From positions 894,839 to 958,838 of the forward strand of contig CM055102.1 in the NCBI GenBank assembly GCA_029204225.1: DNA of 64,000 nt. The letters are read 5' to 3'. The notes beneath the pieces were generated by a model, which saw only the letters and a program-made list of their open reading frames with translations, was not told the origin of the DNA and searched no databases. The translations under genes and the position numbers were made by a program. This document shows positions 33,218 to 44,800 of this stretch, in pieces (the stretch's first letter is position 1; each line of letters opens with the position of its first letter). The stretch comes from Diphasiastrum complanatum. Taxonomy: Eukaryota; Streptophyta; Lycopodiopsida; Lycopodiales; Lycopodiaceae.

Positions 33218-36200
33218 TTATCTTGATATAACTCCAAGATTAGATCTATGCTTGATGAAAGCACTTTTGCTCAAAGGCTTGGTGAGTAGATCGGCAATAC
33301 AAGAGGACGAGTTGACATGTTCCAAATAGATTTCTCCTCCAATAAGCTTTTCTCTCACAAAATGGTGTGCCACTTCTATGTGCTTGCTTCTTGCATGAAA
33401 TATGGGATTATTGGCAAGAGCTTGGGTTGAGATGTTATCACACTTGATCATTGGTAGATCATCCTCCTTGATGCACTTTAGCTCCATTAATAACCTCTTG
33501 ATCCAAAGCACTTCTTTGGTAGTTGTAGTGAGTGCTTTGTACTCGGCCTCACATGAAGAGAGAGATAGTATCTTGCTTTTTGGAAAGCCAAGATATTAGA
33601 TTGCCTCCAAGAAAGATAGTGTATGCACTAATAGACTTTCGATCCATCTTGTCACTTGCAAAGTCCGAATCCGAGTAGCCAATAATGGATAGATCTTCAC
33701 TTTTATAGAGTAGACCATAATCACAAGATGAAGATACATATCTTAGAATCCTCTTGGCCATCTTCCAATGATGGATCTTAGGATCTTGACTCAATTTGTG
33801 CACACAAAAACTTAGATCGGGCCTAGTAATGGTAAGCCAAATCAAGGAGTCTACAAGACTCCTAAAAAGTGTGATGTCCTCAAAGGATATTTCATCACCT
33901 TTATTAGGATCTTTTACAATTTGCTCCATTGGAGTATCTATGCCCTTAGAATTTTCCATATGGAATTTTTTTAACATAGAGTGAGCATATCTAGATTGGC
34001 ATATAAAGACATGATTTTCATAAAAATCAATTTCTAGGCCTAGGATGTAATGCATCTCTCCTAGATCTTGCATTTTAAACTCACATCCAAGTGCTAGCTT
34101 GGTTTCATCAACTAGCTTGATACAACTTCCACAAAGAATAATGTCATCAACATAAATTAGAAGAATGACAATATTGCTATCAACAAACTTTAGATACATG
34201 GAAGGATCATAGTCACTAAGAGTAAATCCTAGTGAGATAAGAAAATAATTAAGTCTTGAATACCATGATCTTGATGCTTGCTTGAGTCCATAAAGACTTT
34301 TGAAGAGCAAGCACACTTTGGACTCATCCTTGATGAATCCTTGAGGTTGTTCCATATAGATCTCCTCCTCAAGATAACCATTTAGAAAAGCATTGTATAC
34401 ATCTAATTGGAACACCTTCCACTTGAAAAAACAAGCAAGAGAAATAAGAATTCTTATTGTCACCATCTTTGCAATGGGTGCAAAGGTCTCCTCATAATCA
34501 AGACCATGGATTTGAGCAAATCCTTTGGCACATAATCTTGCTTTATGCTTGTTGATGGTGCCATCATGATTGAACTTGATCCAAAATACCCACTTGCAAC
34601 CAATCACATGCTTGTTGGATGGAGGATCCACAAGCTCCCAAGTATTGTTGGTGATCAATGCATCATACTCTTGCTTCATGGAATCATACCATTCCTTGGT
34701 ATTGAGTGCCTCTTGTACATTCTTTGGCTCTTCATGAGAGACGTAAAAAACATAATTAGTGGAATCAAGACCAACTTTTTTGCCTTTGTCAACATATGAG
34801 AGCCTCTTAGGCTTGGATCTATCTCTCATGGATCTTCTTGGTGAGAAAATCCGAGGAGAGTCTTCTTGAAATCTCAACCCCATCACATCATGATTGTCTT
34901 CAAAATCAATAATTGATGATGCATCCATAGATTTCTTGATCTCATGAAAGACAACATCTCTACTTTCAATAACTTGAGAAGTAGAGAGTATAAAGACTCT
35001 ATAGGCCTTCTTGTTGGATGAGTATCCAACCATGATCTCTTTGCATGCACTAGGATCTTCCTTCTTCCTTGTTTCCAAGGGAATATGGACAAAGCATAAG
35101 CATCCAAAAACTCTAAGGTGATCATTCTTAGGCTTCTTCAAAAATAAGATTTCATATGGTGACTTTCCTCCAAGAGCTATATGTGGGAGCCTATTGCAAA
35201 GATAATTTGCACAATTAATGGCTTTTCCCCAGAAATCTTTGGGCAAAGATGTCTCAGTTCTCATAGATTTTGCACATTCACATAGAGATCTATTCTTTCT
35301 CTCGGCCACTCCATTTTGAGATGGAGAGTAAGGCACAAGAAAACTCTCTTTTAATGCCTTCAAGATCACAAAAATCTTGAAATTTGTTGGAGATATATTC
35401 ACCACCTCATTCACTTCTAAGAGCTTTAATCTTGAATGAGAATTGCTTCTCTACATAAGCTTTGAAAATAAGGAAATGATCAAACACCATAGATTTAGAA
35501 GCAAGAAGATATATCCAAGTGAATCTTGTGTAATCATCAATGAAAGTAACAAAACAAGTGGCTCTTCCCTTGCTTGTAGTTGATGAGAAATGCACATCTG
35601 AGTGGATTAACTCCAAAGGATGCTTGCTTTTGACAGAAGATCTTGTAAATGGCTTTTTGTTTGATTTAGCAATAGCACAAGCCTCACAAGGCTTGATCTT
35701 CTTGGAGAGTGACTTTGGCAAGCCAATAGCTTTCGCTTCTTTGATCATAGAGAGCATGGATTTGTAGTTGGGATGTCCCAACCTCCTATGCCATAATTCC
35801 TCCATAGAGAGATTGTTCACAAGAGCAACATTACAAGCATTCACATACTCATTTGGATCTAGTTTATAGATGCCACCAAATCTAGATCCTAATGCAAGTA
35901 TCTCATCATTCTTCTTGATAGTGCAAGTATCAACATTGAATTTTACATCAAGGCCATTATCAAGCAATTGGCCAACACTAATAAGATTCTTGGTAAGCTT
36001 AGGTACATAAAGAACTTTAGAGAGAGAAAGAACTTTAGAGGATGCAAGTCTCAAGGGAATGTTCCCTATGCCTTCAATAGGACATTCAAAATCATTTGCA
36101 GTGTATATTGATTTCTTGACTCCATCATAAGGTGCAATAGAAGAGAAAGAGTCCTTGGAGCTACACATATGTGAAGAGGCTCCACTATCAATATACCATA

Positions 36201-37141
36201 GGCCGTCCTTCTTGAAAGGAGTAGATGAGAAACTAGAGACCATAAGAGATCCCTCTCCATCACTTGCAATAGTGTCTTCCTTCTCATTGGTAATGTTGGC
36301 TTGCTTGAGTTGATTCTTCTTCTTGAAGCAATTGGTGGCATAATGACCTTTCTTGCCACAATAAAAGCACTTGATCTTCTTCTTCTTGAGCTTGGATGAT
36401 GAAGCATTAGAGGAATCATCTTCCTCCTCATATTTGTCTTTAGATTTGACTTTGTCCTTGCTTGAGGATTGTTGATGTTGGTTCTTGCTCCTCCCTTTGT
36501 GCTTATCCTTGGCAAAGAGAGCTTTGCCATCATTATGAGTGAGAGAAAGCTTGTCCATCCTCAAGAGCTTGTACTCTTGTATTGATTCTTCTGGAATTAG
36601 TACACTTTGGAGAGCCTCCAAACTTGGTAGCTCCTCTTTAATGGCATAGGATTGGACAAGGTTATCAAATTCACTTCTCAAGCCATTGAGAATGACTTGA
36701 ACTAGCTCATTTTGATTGATGGAATCACCAATACAAGCAAGTTCTCTATGAATATATTTTACTCTCAAAACATAACTAGATGCACTCTCATCACTCTTTT
36801 GGGTACTTTGAAAGATTCCTAAGAGTGAGAAGCCTAGAGGTATTCTTAGCCTCATAGATAGTCTTGAGACAATCCCAAGCTTCTTTGGCTATTGTACAAG
36901 TACCTATCTCCCTCAATATCTCATTAGAGGCATTCATCTTAATGTAGTGGAGAGCCATCCTAGCTCTCTTTTTGTATTTTTGAACCTCTTGAAGAACTTG
37001 TGGTTCTTCTTCAAGGCCAAGAACTATGTCCATTACGTCTTGAAGGATCAAGATGGACTCCATCCTCATTTTCCAAATTGAATAGTTTGAAATGGTCAAT
37101 CTTTCACTTGATTCCAACATGGATGAACCCATTGAAGACAT
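33218..37141 (-). pseudogene. Copia gag-pol polyprotein of E, frameshifted
   Basis: Reads from MSSMGSSMLESSERL (37141) on the minus strand. Gag runs to a frameshift near 36810 and then continues. The zinc knuckle CFYCGKKGHYATNC is near 36370. Protease WYIDSGASSHM is near 36200 and the pre-integrase LWHRRLGHPNY near 35800. Integrase has HSDVHFSS, then a broken RSD-region with a TGA near 35403 and two frame changes, then QNGVAERKNRS. The linker, RT (YVDDIIL near 34150) and RNase H (DSDFASD; break near 33549) follow, with the end LLTKPLSK...SLGVISR-like at 33218. The long frames 36855-35407 and 35414-33549 hold most of it. Lesions in the integrase active-site region show this copy is inactive. 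Confidence 0.92.
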
Positions 37142-37884
37142 TTGAACTGAAGAAAACTCAAATGATGAACAATAAATGTTGCTACACACTCTCAATAGGA
37201 TCCAATAAGAGAATACTATCTCCTCCTATGAAAGATCTTGCAATTATTTGTGAATTGATTCTCACTAGCTACACAAATCTCTCTAAAACAAGATCTATTT
37301 CACATCAAATGATGGAATATAGGCAAAGTTAGGATCAAACACTCTTAGCACGTGTGAAGTACTCTAAGAAACCAAATTTGACTCAAATACAATGATATTG
37401 CATGAAACAAAATGGCTAAGATCTCAAAACAATGCCTAGATCAATATAGATGAGATTGGCAAGCATACAACTATGATCCTGGATCAACCAAGCAATATCT
37501 TGACCAAACCAAATGTGTCCACCCAGGTCTAGGTGCCCTACCTAACCCTCTTCAAAAGCTTATAACTTTTGATTGGCTCAACCAAATGGAATGAAACTGA
37601 TTGCATAAAAAACCAGACAAAAATAGCTTCAAAACAAGCCATCAAGCAAGATAAATGGATCAAGCATGAGAGAGAACTTCCAAACTGAAATTGGATGTTC
37701 CTCACATGTGTCTGAGCACCTGATTTCGTACAGTACTAGGTCAGACCCACTCAATGTCCTTTTGATCTCTTTTGATCCAAGATTGAACAAGATAGCTAGA
37801 AAAATGGGCCTTGACAACTTCTAGCTCAAGATTGATGAAAATTTTTAACTTAGATGGATCAAAATGCATGGTAACCTTAGGTAG
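37142..37884 (-). other. Leader of E
   Basis: About 0.74 kb of non-coding leader between the PBS and gag. AGCACGTGTGAAG (near 37340) resembles half of the recurrent palindrome. Confidence 0.65.
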
Positions 37885-37896
37885 GCTCTGATACCA
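37885..37896 (-). other. Primer-binding site of E
   Basis: GCTCTGATACCA in plus reading (TGGTATCAGAGC on the minus strand), directly next to the 5' LTR. Confidence 0.93.
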
Positions 37897-38605
37897 TGTT
37901 GAATTTCACACGTGTGGATTGTCCACTACATGTACTTGTGATCTCCTAAGGTGTGTAGATGCACCAAGATCAAGACTAGATTGAGATTCAAGATCTATCT
38001 TTGATTCTATGGCAAAAACACACTACTACATGCATTCAATCACTTCCAACTCTCACTCACACGTGTGAGAAGTATTCAAAAAATAATCTAAATAAAAACA
38101 AGCTGCTCTCCTCGGGTAGAGAGAGAAAAAACATCATGAGCTCTCGGGTAGAGAGAGAAAGCTAGAAATTCAATAACTCACAAAATCCATGAAAACACCA
38201 AATCAATTAGATTCAAAATGAGGAGTACAATGATACTAGTAGATCCACGAGCTACCACTATGCTCTCTTGATCCTATTGGACCATTGATCCATGCACCTC
38301 TTAATTCTATTGGACTATATTCAAGCACACCTCAATTTCCTATTGGACCTCACAAGGTTCCACCTCTAAATCCTATTGGACCTCTTGGAATTTATCAAAC
38401 AAAAGCTTTACACTTGTCTACACTCTAATTGGCACTTGTTTAGCCTCTTACTCTATTTTGGCTCAATAGTGGCATTACAAGTGGAAATGCATAATTTGCC
38501 ATCTATGCCAAATTTATTCCTATCAACATCCTACACCTAGATGCTTGATGTAAAAAACATAAGACCCCTATATCTAACATAGATAATCTTTTTCAATTCC
38601 TCACA
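37897..38605 (-). repeat. 5' LTR of E (709 bp)
   Basis: TGTTGAATTTCAC...CAATTCCTCACA in plus reading, colinear with 32476-33184 without gaps. CACACGTGTG is at 37907-37916 and 38058-38067. Confidence 0.93.
37907..37916. promoter_or_regulatory. CACACGTGTG palindrome in the LTR of E
   Basis: It lies at the very end of U5, ten bases from the LTR terminus. In the 3' LTR the same position reads CACATGTGTG, which fits loss of a CpG. Confidence 0.45.
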
Positions 38606-38610
38606 GTGAC
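38606..38610 (+). repeat. Target-site duplication of E (right copy)
   Basis: GTGAC versus GTGAT on the left side. Confidence 0.75.
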
Positions 38611-38755
38611 CATGGTGGAAGACTGGCAGGAAATGGGCTTCATAGAAAAGATAAGAGAATATCTGGGGCCCCTTAATTTTGGAAGTAAGCTCTGTTTCCA
38701 AGTTTTTGAAGCCTTGGACCGGAAGATGAGCAAGCGAAAGCAGACGGTGCGATGA
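38606..38755 (+). pseudogene. C-terminal end of ORF P2 after the E insertion
   Basis: Continues the frame of 32366-32475: VEDWQEMGFIEKIREYLG, then NFGSKLCFQVFEALD and a Lys/Arg-rich tail, with TGA at 38753-38755. It fixes the original stop of P2 and shows that E split it. No domain was recognised. Confidence 0.5.
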
Positions 38756-39124
38756 CGAGGCGAACAAGATTCACAAGAAGTGCTCAAGAGGGCTGGTATA
38801 TAGTGGCGAATTGAGAGACTTTCAATTTTGGCGAATAAATTTTGCAAATAATAAGCACTTGGTTTTACGGAAGCGAACAAAAATCCACGCTTTTCCAAGT
38901 GCCAAGCGGAAGACATCACCGGTGTTGCAGTGGGTCCTGCAATAGATTAGAGGTGGATAATGTTAGCCGATTCTCTAGTGTCGAGCCAAGCTGAAGACAC
39001 AAGTTATCTCTCACCCATGACCGAGGAGGTCTCAGAAGGAAGAGAGCAGAAGAAGCTAAGAGCTGAGCATGAGAGCCGAGGAAATACTAGCTAGGAAGAC
39101 AGTGAGTAACTGTGTGAGCCTACA
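38756..39124. other. 3' flank of P2
   Basis: Purine-rich (GGAAGAGAGCAGAAGAAGC near 39040), no coding. A purine tract followed by a possible LTR would fit the 3' end of an LTR element. Confidence 0.35.
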
Positions 39125-39698
39125 TGGTGTATCCCAAAGAAGGAATGACCATGTAGGAGCTAGTAATGTTTCCTAGGCATTGTAAATAAAGGTAGACCTC
39201 CCTTAAATTAGTTAGATTGAGCCATCTTTTGATGGTGACCTTTCGTGGAAGGGCAAATTCCACATGTAATTCTAGTTTAGTGGAATTGCCACGTGGGCTC
39301 CACATGGGCAGCCTTCTTGCTTATTTAAGGGCCCCCATCTCTTGTGAGAGAGCTTTGATTGTATAGTCAAGTTCTCTTGAGCAGATAAAGAGGATCCTCC
39401 ATGAGTTCTTGATGATAGCTTAGCTCCTTGTTCATGGCAATGATCTTGAGTGATATTTCTATGAGCATGCTTGATTCCTTTGCATTGTGGATTAACTAGG
39501 TTCTTGTTTCTTGTTTAGTTGTGCATTAGCATTCAGCTCTTGCTTGTGGAATCTTGTAGTAATCAGCATTCAAGTAAACTAGATAGGCTGGTTTGTGGCA
39601 TAGATCTTGCATACTCCCTTACAGCCAGTTCTTGATTGTTCTTGAGTAATCTAATCATCAAGTGATGAGTGTTTCTTGATTCTTAGATTGTTAAAATG
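39125..39698 (+). repeat. LTR-like sequence Q, cut by element G
   Basis: Begins TGGTGTATCCC. It contains a good TATA box (TATTTAA, 39322-39328) inside a 120-bp promoter-like stretch with CCACGTGG (39289-39296). It ends where G begins. No second copy is in the window, so calling it an LTR rests on its place after P2 and on its promoter-like content. Confidence 0.4.
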
Positions 39699-40029
39699 TG
39701 TGGAAAAAGTACAAAAAGGACCAAGAGTGGATCCTAATCTGATCCTCAAGAGGGATTGGTTGTCAAATTACTTGATCTATCAATCTACTTGAGATTAAGA
39801 TCAATCTAGATCAATTCTAGACACAAAATCCTAACAAGAACAATCATTAATTGAAGGTAGGTGTACTTTCTGGTTTCACACGTGTGAAACACTATCTGAG
39901 TACGGACTCCAACCTAAAAATCAAGTACACATTGATATAACCTCAAAAAAATTAAAACAAATGTAGACAAATGGAGAGAATCACTCAAAACTGCTTCCAA
40001 AACCAAGATTGGTGTCTCACTATGATTAT
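39699..40029 (-). repeat. 3' LTR of G, outer part
   Basis: TGTGGAAAAAGTAC start, matching 50595 onward. CACACGTGTG is at 39877-39886, followed by GAGTACGGACTCC. It is interrupted at 40029 by F. With the part at 46466-46965 the LTR totals about 831 bp. Confidence 0.9.
40025..40029 (+). repeat. Target-site duplication of F (left copy)
   Basis: ATTAT, repeated exactly at 46461-46465. The empty site can be read at 50921-50925 in the other LTR of G, where ATTAT occurs once. Confidence 0.96.
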
Positions 40030-40108
40030 TGTGAAAATTGTCAACATTTCCTAGCTAGTTTGAGGCCTAAATTGGCTAAAATTGTAAATAGTTTTGGTTC
40101 TGGAGTTT

Positions 40109-40118
40109 CACACGTGTG
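40109..40118. promoter_or_regulatory. CACACGTGTG palindrome in U3 of F
   Basis: Inside GTTTCACACGTGTGAAC, upstream of TATA, where enhancer elements of plant Copia LTRs lie. It is identical at 45885-45894. Confidence 0.55.
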
Positions 40119-40244
40119 AACCAGGCCACAATGTTTTTATTTACTGTATTTTTTCAGTATGATGAAGTGTCAAACTTCATACCCTTCAAAATGAGACCAT
40201 TTTGATGTATTTTGGTCATATAAGCCATTTTTAGCTATTTTTCC

Positions 40245-40250
40245 TATATA
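40245..40250 (+). promoter_or_regulatory. TATA box of F
   Basis: TATATA within CCTATATAGGG, 215 bp into the LTR, also at 46021-46026. Confidence 0.65.
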
Positions 40251-40684
40251 GGGAATATCTAGGGTCAAGTACCTTCTAGAGAGAGGAGAGAGAGTCATCT
40301 TCCTCATCCATAAATAGTAGGGAAGTCGTGGAAAACAGGTTGGAGAAACCTTTTGTATGCTTCATTGAGATCAATAGATCATTGTCATTGTTTCTTCCTC
40401 CATTGAGAGCATTGTTGTGTGTATTGTCTTCAAGCTATTGTGTATGATCTTAGGTGCTTTCCAAAAGTGGTAGGCTGATGTATTATGGACTGTATAATGC
40501 TATTTTGGGCCGCACTTGATGTTTATGGAAGTTTCCATTTGTGATAAATGCTTTTTGATCAAGTTCTTTGCATTCTAGGTAGCATAGAATGTGTTGCCAA
40601 TTCCTAGCTTATGTAGTTTGGAGTGCAAGCATTCAAGCCAATGATCTTGGAGTTTAGATCCACTTAGGATCTGTATTTTTCACA

Positions 40685-40696
40685 TGGTATCAGAGC
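40685..40696 (+). other. Primer-binding site of F
   Basis: TGGTATCAGAGC directly after the 5' LTR. Confidence 0.96.
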
Positions 40697-41856
40697 TGGT
40701 TGGCTTCTATTTACAGTAAGTATTCCATTTTTGGTGATATTTGGATGTTTGATCAAGTTCTAGCATGATTTTGCATTGCTTTGTTGATCAAATCTTACTA
40801 ACCTTTGTTTTGTGAGTTGAACTTGTGGATCAAAAGCATATTTCAGGTCTATTGAAGATCAGAGGCTGAAAAGAAACTATTTTGGATCAGATCATAACAC
40901 CTAATCATTTGTGATTGTGAGGCTTGTGCATATTCAATACTAACAATGTTCTTTTCAATCCTATTGTTGACAATCTCCATTCTTGGATGAACACTCTCCT
41001 TAAGTGGATGAAACTTCTCCTTAAGTGGATGACAAATGCTCTTTTGAGTGAGTTGTAATTCTCCTAAAGGCTGAGCAAAGCTCCCATTTGGATGAAAGAT
41101 CCCCTTTTTTGGGTGAACATATTGTAAGCTCCATTGTGAAGAGCATATTGTAAAGATTGTCATCAATTTTGGCATAAATTTTGGTGTACTTTGTTGAGCA
41201 TGTAAGTAACTCTCCTTATGTAATTTGATTGGAGCATTTGCTGGAAGGTGTTAACCATTATGCAAGTGTGTTTTCAGGTTCTTAACAGGTTGAGGAACAT
41301 TCTCATGTGAAGTGATCTTAGATCTACATCTAAACACCAAGATTTGACAAGATAGTGAAGCTAGTCTTGTGATTCACTAAGTGTGCTCATTCATTCACCT
41401 CTAAATCTTGTATTTATCACTTGCTGGAGTTTATAAACTTTTAGAAGTGTGGTTTACATGTGGTTTTACAGGTTGAATCAATATCTTAGTGTGTTGATCA
41501 TATGTTGATCAAGTTTGTTCATTACTAGGTAATCTTGGCATCCTAGTTTTGGGTATTTTCAAAGAATGCAAGTAACTCTTCACACCATAACTTGATTTGG
41601 TCACTTGCTGGAAAGTTTGAGAGCTTAAGCAAGAGTGTGTTCAGGTTGGTTTGATTTTGTAATCCATTCTTAGTGTGTGCAAAGTGTTGCATGTGTTTCA
41701 ATCTTCCTTTCTATGCTTGGAAACCATCTAGGTTCAAGATAGAAGTGTTTTAGGGTCCTAAATCTTCATAGATCTCTTTATCTATCATTTGTTGAGAGAA
41801 AAGTGAGTGCTAAGTGCTTTAGGACAGAACCTAAAAGTTGAAGAAACATTAGAATC
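40697..41856 (+). other. Leader of F with internal repeats
   Basis: 1160 nt, non-coding. At 40980-41110 there are short repeats (CTCCTTAAGTGGATGA). At about 41207-41285, 41408-41475 and 41567-41650 there are three imperfect copies of a module with (A/C)TTGCTGGA and, at the end, CAGGTT, preceded by T-rich sequence (TGTGTTTTCAGGTT, TGGTTTTACAGGTT, GTGTGTTCAGGTT). These resemble splice acceptors, but no splicing is shown. Confidence 0.6.
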
Positions 41857-44800
41857 ATGGCTTCCAATGGTGGGATCATGCTAGAGTCTAGTGAAAGGTT
41901 GAGTTCATCAAACTACTCTACTTGGAAAGTGAGGATGGAGTCCTTACTTGAGTTGAATGAACTCATGGACATAGTTGCAGAAATTGAAGAGAGACCTCTC
42001 ACACTTCAAGAGCAACAAAGGTTTGATAAGAAGGCCAAAAGGGCTCTTCATATCATTAAAATGAATGTTACAAATGAACTTCTCAAGGAAGTTGGAAAGT
42101 GTCAAAGTGCAAGTGAGGCATGGAATGCCTTAAAGAAGCTCTTTGAATCAAAGTCCACATCTAGGGTATTGACCCTAAGGAGACAAATATTTTCTAGTAG
42201 GCAAAGAGAGGGTGAAAGTGTTCATGCATTTATCTTGAGAGTTAAGTCCCTAAGTGATGATTTAGCATGCATTGATGAGAACATAAAAGATGGTGAAATA
42301 GTCCAAGTTATGTTGAATGGTTTGCTAAATGAACATGCTAACCTTGTGCAAAGTTTTGCCATTCAAAGAGTCTTGCCAAGTGTGGTTGACTTGCAAGAAA
42401 TCTTATTGGCTGAAGAACATAGGTTGCAATCAAAGCTTGATGGTGCATCCTTGCAAGGTGGAGGTGAAGAGGTTTTCTTCACAAAAGGCAAATTCAAGGG
42501 CAAAGGTAAAGGCAAAGGGAAATGGTCCAAAGGTGGTAACTTTGATCATGATGATCACTCTTCCTCTTCCTCTTCTACTAAGAACAATAAGTCAAAGTTC
42601 AAGTGCTTTTATTGTGGGATAAAAGGTCATTTTGCAAATGAATGTTATAAGAAGAAAAGAGAGCAAGGAGAGAGGCAAGGAAATCTTACAATAGATGAGG
42701 AAGAACATAACACATGTGAATCACTTGTTATGACTTCAAGTTTGTTAGCCAACATAGATGATAATGATCCTTGGTGGATTGATAGTGGAGCCTCATCTCA
42801 CATGACAAGACATAAGGAATACTTTACATCCTTATTGTCTTATGAGGGAGAAGGTAACATCATCTACACTGCAAATGATGGTCAATGTGACATCAAAGGC
42901 ATAGGCACTATTCCTATTTCCCTTTCAACAAATAGGAAAGCAAATCTTGAAAATGTTTTGTACATTCCTTCAATCACTAAGAATTTGCTTAGTGTAAGTC
43001 AAATGATTGACAAAGGACTTGATGTGGAGTTCATTGGAGATGCATGTTTGATAAGTAAATGTGGATCCTTGATTGCTCAAGGTAGGAGGCATGGTAAACT
43101 TTTCAAGCTTGATGCATGTGTGATCTCTAATCATGAAGGATGTATGGCTAGGGAGCAATTGACAAACCAAGAAGTTTGGCACAAGAGGTTGGGCCATCCC
43201 AACTTCAAATCTTTGGAGGTAATGGCAAAGAAAGAGCTTGTTCTTGGTCTCCCTAAAAGTCTTGTTGCAAACAATAGTGTTTGTGAACATTGTGCCTTGT
43301 CCAAATCTCATAGACTTGCTTATTCTAGATCTACTTCTAGATCTAAAGAAGCTTTTCAACTTGTGCATTCTGATATTCATTCTTCTAGTACAACTAGCAA
43401 TGGTGGGGCAAAGATGTATGCAACTTTCATTGATGACTTTAGTAGGTATACTTGGATCTATCTTCTTAAAAGTAAGGATGAAGTGTTTGCTGCATTTGTC
43501 AAGTTCAAGAATGAAATGGAAAACCAATTCAATACAAAGATCAAATGCTTAAGATCTGATAATGGAGGGGAATACACCTCAAATAGGTTCAAAGACTTTT
43601 GTATAGCACATGGGATTAAGAGAGAGATGTCTAGTCCTAGGACTCCACAACAGAATGGAGTGGCCGAGAGGAAGAATAGAACCCTTTGTGAATGTGCCAA
43701 GGCAATGAGACTACATGCTAATCTTGCTAAGTCTTTTTGGGGGGAAGCTTTAGCATGTGCTAACTATCTATGTAATAGATGGACAAGTGCTTCCTTGGAT
43801 GGTAAAACTCCTCATGAGGTTCTTTATGGTAGAAGGCCGAGTGTCAAGCATTGTAGGATCTTTGGATGTACATGTTTTGTCAATATCACACTTGATGATA
43901 GAACTAAAGAAGATCCTTCATCAAAGAAGGGTGTGTTTGTTGGCTATAGTGAAGTAAGCAAGGCTTACAAAGTGTACATTCCTTCTACAAAGAAAGTTGT
44001 CATAAGTAGGGATGTCATATTTCATGAAGAGAATGTTTCCATTGTTGTTGATGTTGATGTTGATGTGCCTACTAATCATCATGATGTGCAAGATGTCTTG
44101 GATGAAGATGGAGATGCCACTCCAAAGCAAACTTCAAGGAAGACTCAAAGGCAAAGGGCTAAGCCATCAAGGCTAACCTATGATGAAAAAGGAAAGCAAG
44201 TGGTGGACAACTCTAACTTTGCTTTTCTTACCTCTTTTGATGAACCAACTTGTGTAGGTGAAGCAATTCAAAAGAAGGAATGGATCCAAGCCATGGATCA
44301 TGAGCATCAAGCACTCATCAAAAGCAACACATGGAGGTTGGTAAAGCTTCCAAAGGACAAGAAGGCAATTGGTTGTAAGTGGATCTTCAAGATCAAGACA
44401 AATCAAGATGGATCAATCAACAAGTACAAGGCAAGGTTGGTGGCAAAGGGGTATGCTCAAGAATATGGTATTGACTATGATGAGACCTTTGCACCCGTGG
44501 CAAAGATGGTAACTATTCGAATCCTAATCTCTCTTGCAACTCTTTATGATTGGGATATGTGGCAAATGGATGTTACTAATGCCTTCTTGAATGGTGATCT
44601 TGAAGAAGATATTTACATGGAGCAACCCGAGGGCTATGTTTCACATGATGAGCCTAATCATGTGTGCTATCTCCAAAAGAGTTTGTATGGGCTAAAGCAA
44701 GCACCAAGGAGTTGGTATGCTAAGCTCAATTCCTTCTTACTTTCTCAAAACTTTGTTATGAGTGAGTATGATCATTCTCTCTACTTTAGATTGAATGAAA

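Larger units (their letters stand above)
32476..38605 (-). mobile_element. Near-complete Ty1/Copia element E (minus strand)
   Basis: Two 709-bp LTRs, a minus-strand PBS and polypurine tract, and gag-pol in the right order. The element is inserted into ORF P2. The LTRs differ at about 18 of 709 bases by eye, so it is older than F and B. The coding region has several frameshifts. C and I are fragments of the same or a close family. Confidence 0.93.
40030..40684 (+). repeat. 5' LTR of F (655 bp)
   Basis: TGTGAAAATTGTC...TTTTTCACA. The palindrome CACACGTGTG (40109-40118) lies about 135 bp upstream of the TATA box (40245-40250). A GAGAGAGGAGAGAGAG stretch follows TATA. Confidence 0.96.

Noticed and set aside
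33549-35414. A 621-codon minus-strand ORF as a separate gene
   Set aside because: It is the integrase-RT-RNase H part of Copia element E between two frameshifts, and its first residues are an out-of-frame read.
40849-41175. Minus-strand ORF of 108 codons in the leader of F
   Set aside because: It is the antisense of short tandem repeats (CTCCTTAAGTGGATGA) and has no homolog or matching start signal.
43000-43700. Minus-strand ORFs opposite the polyprotein of F
   Set aside because: They are antisense shadows of a conserved gag-pol frame.
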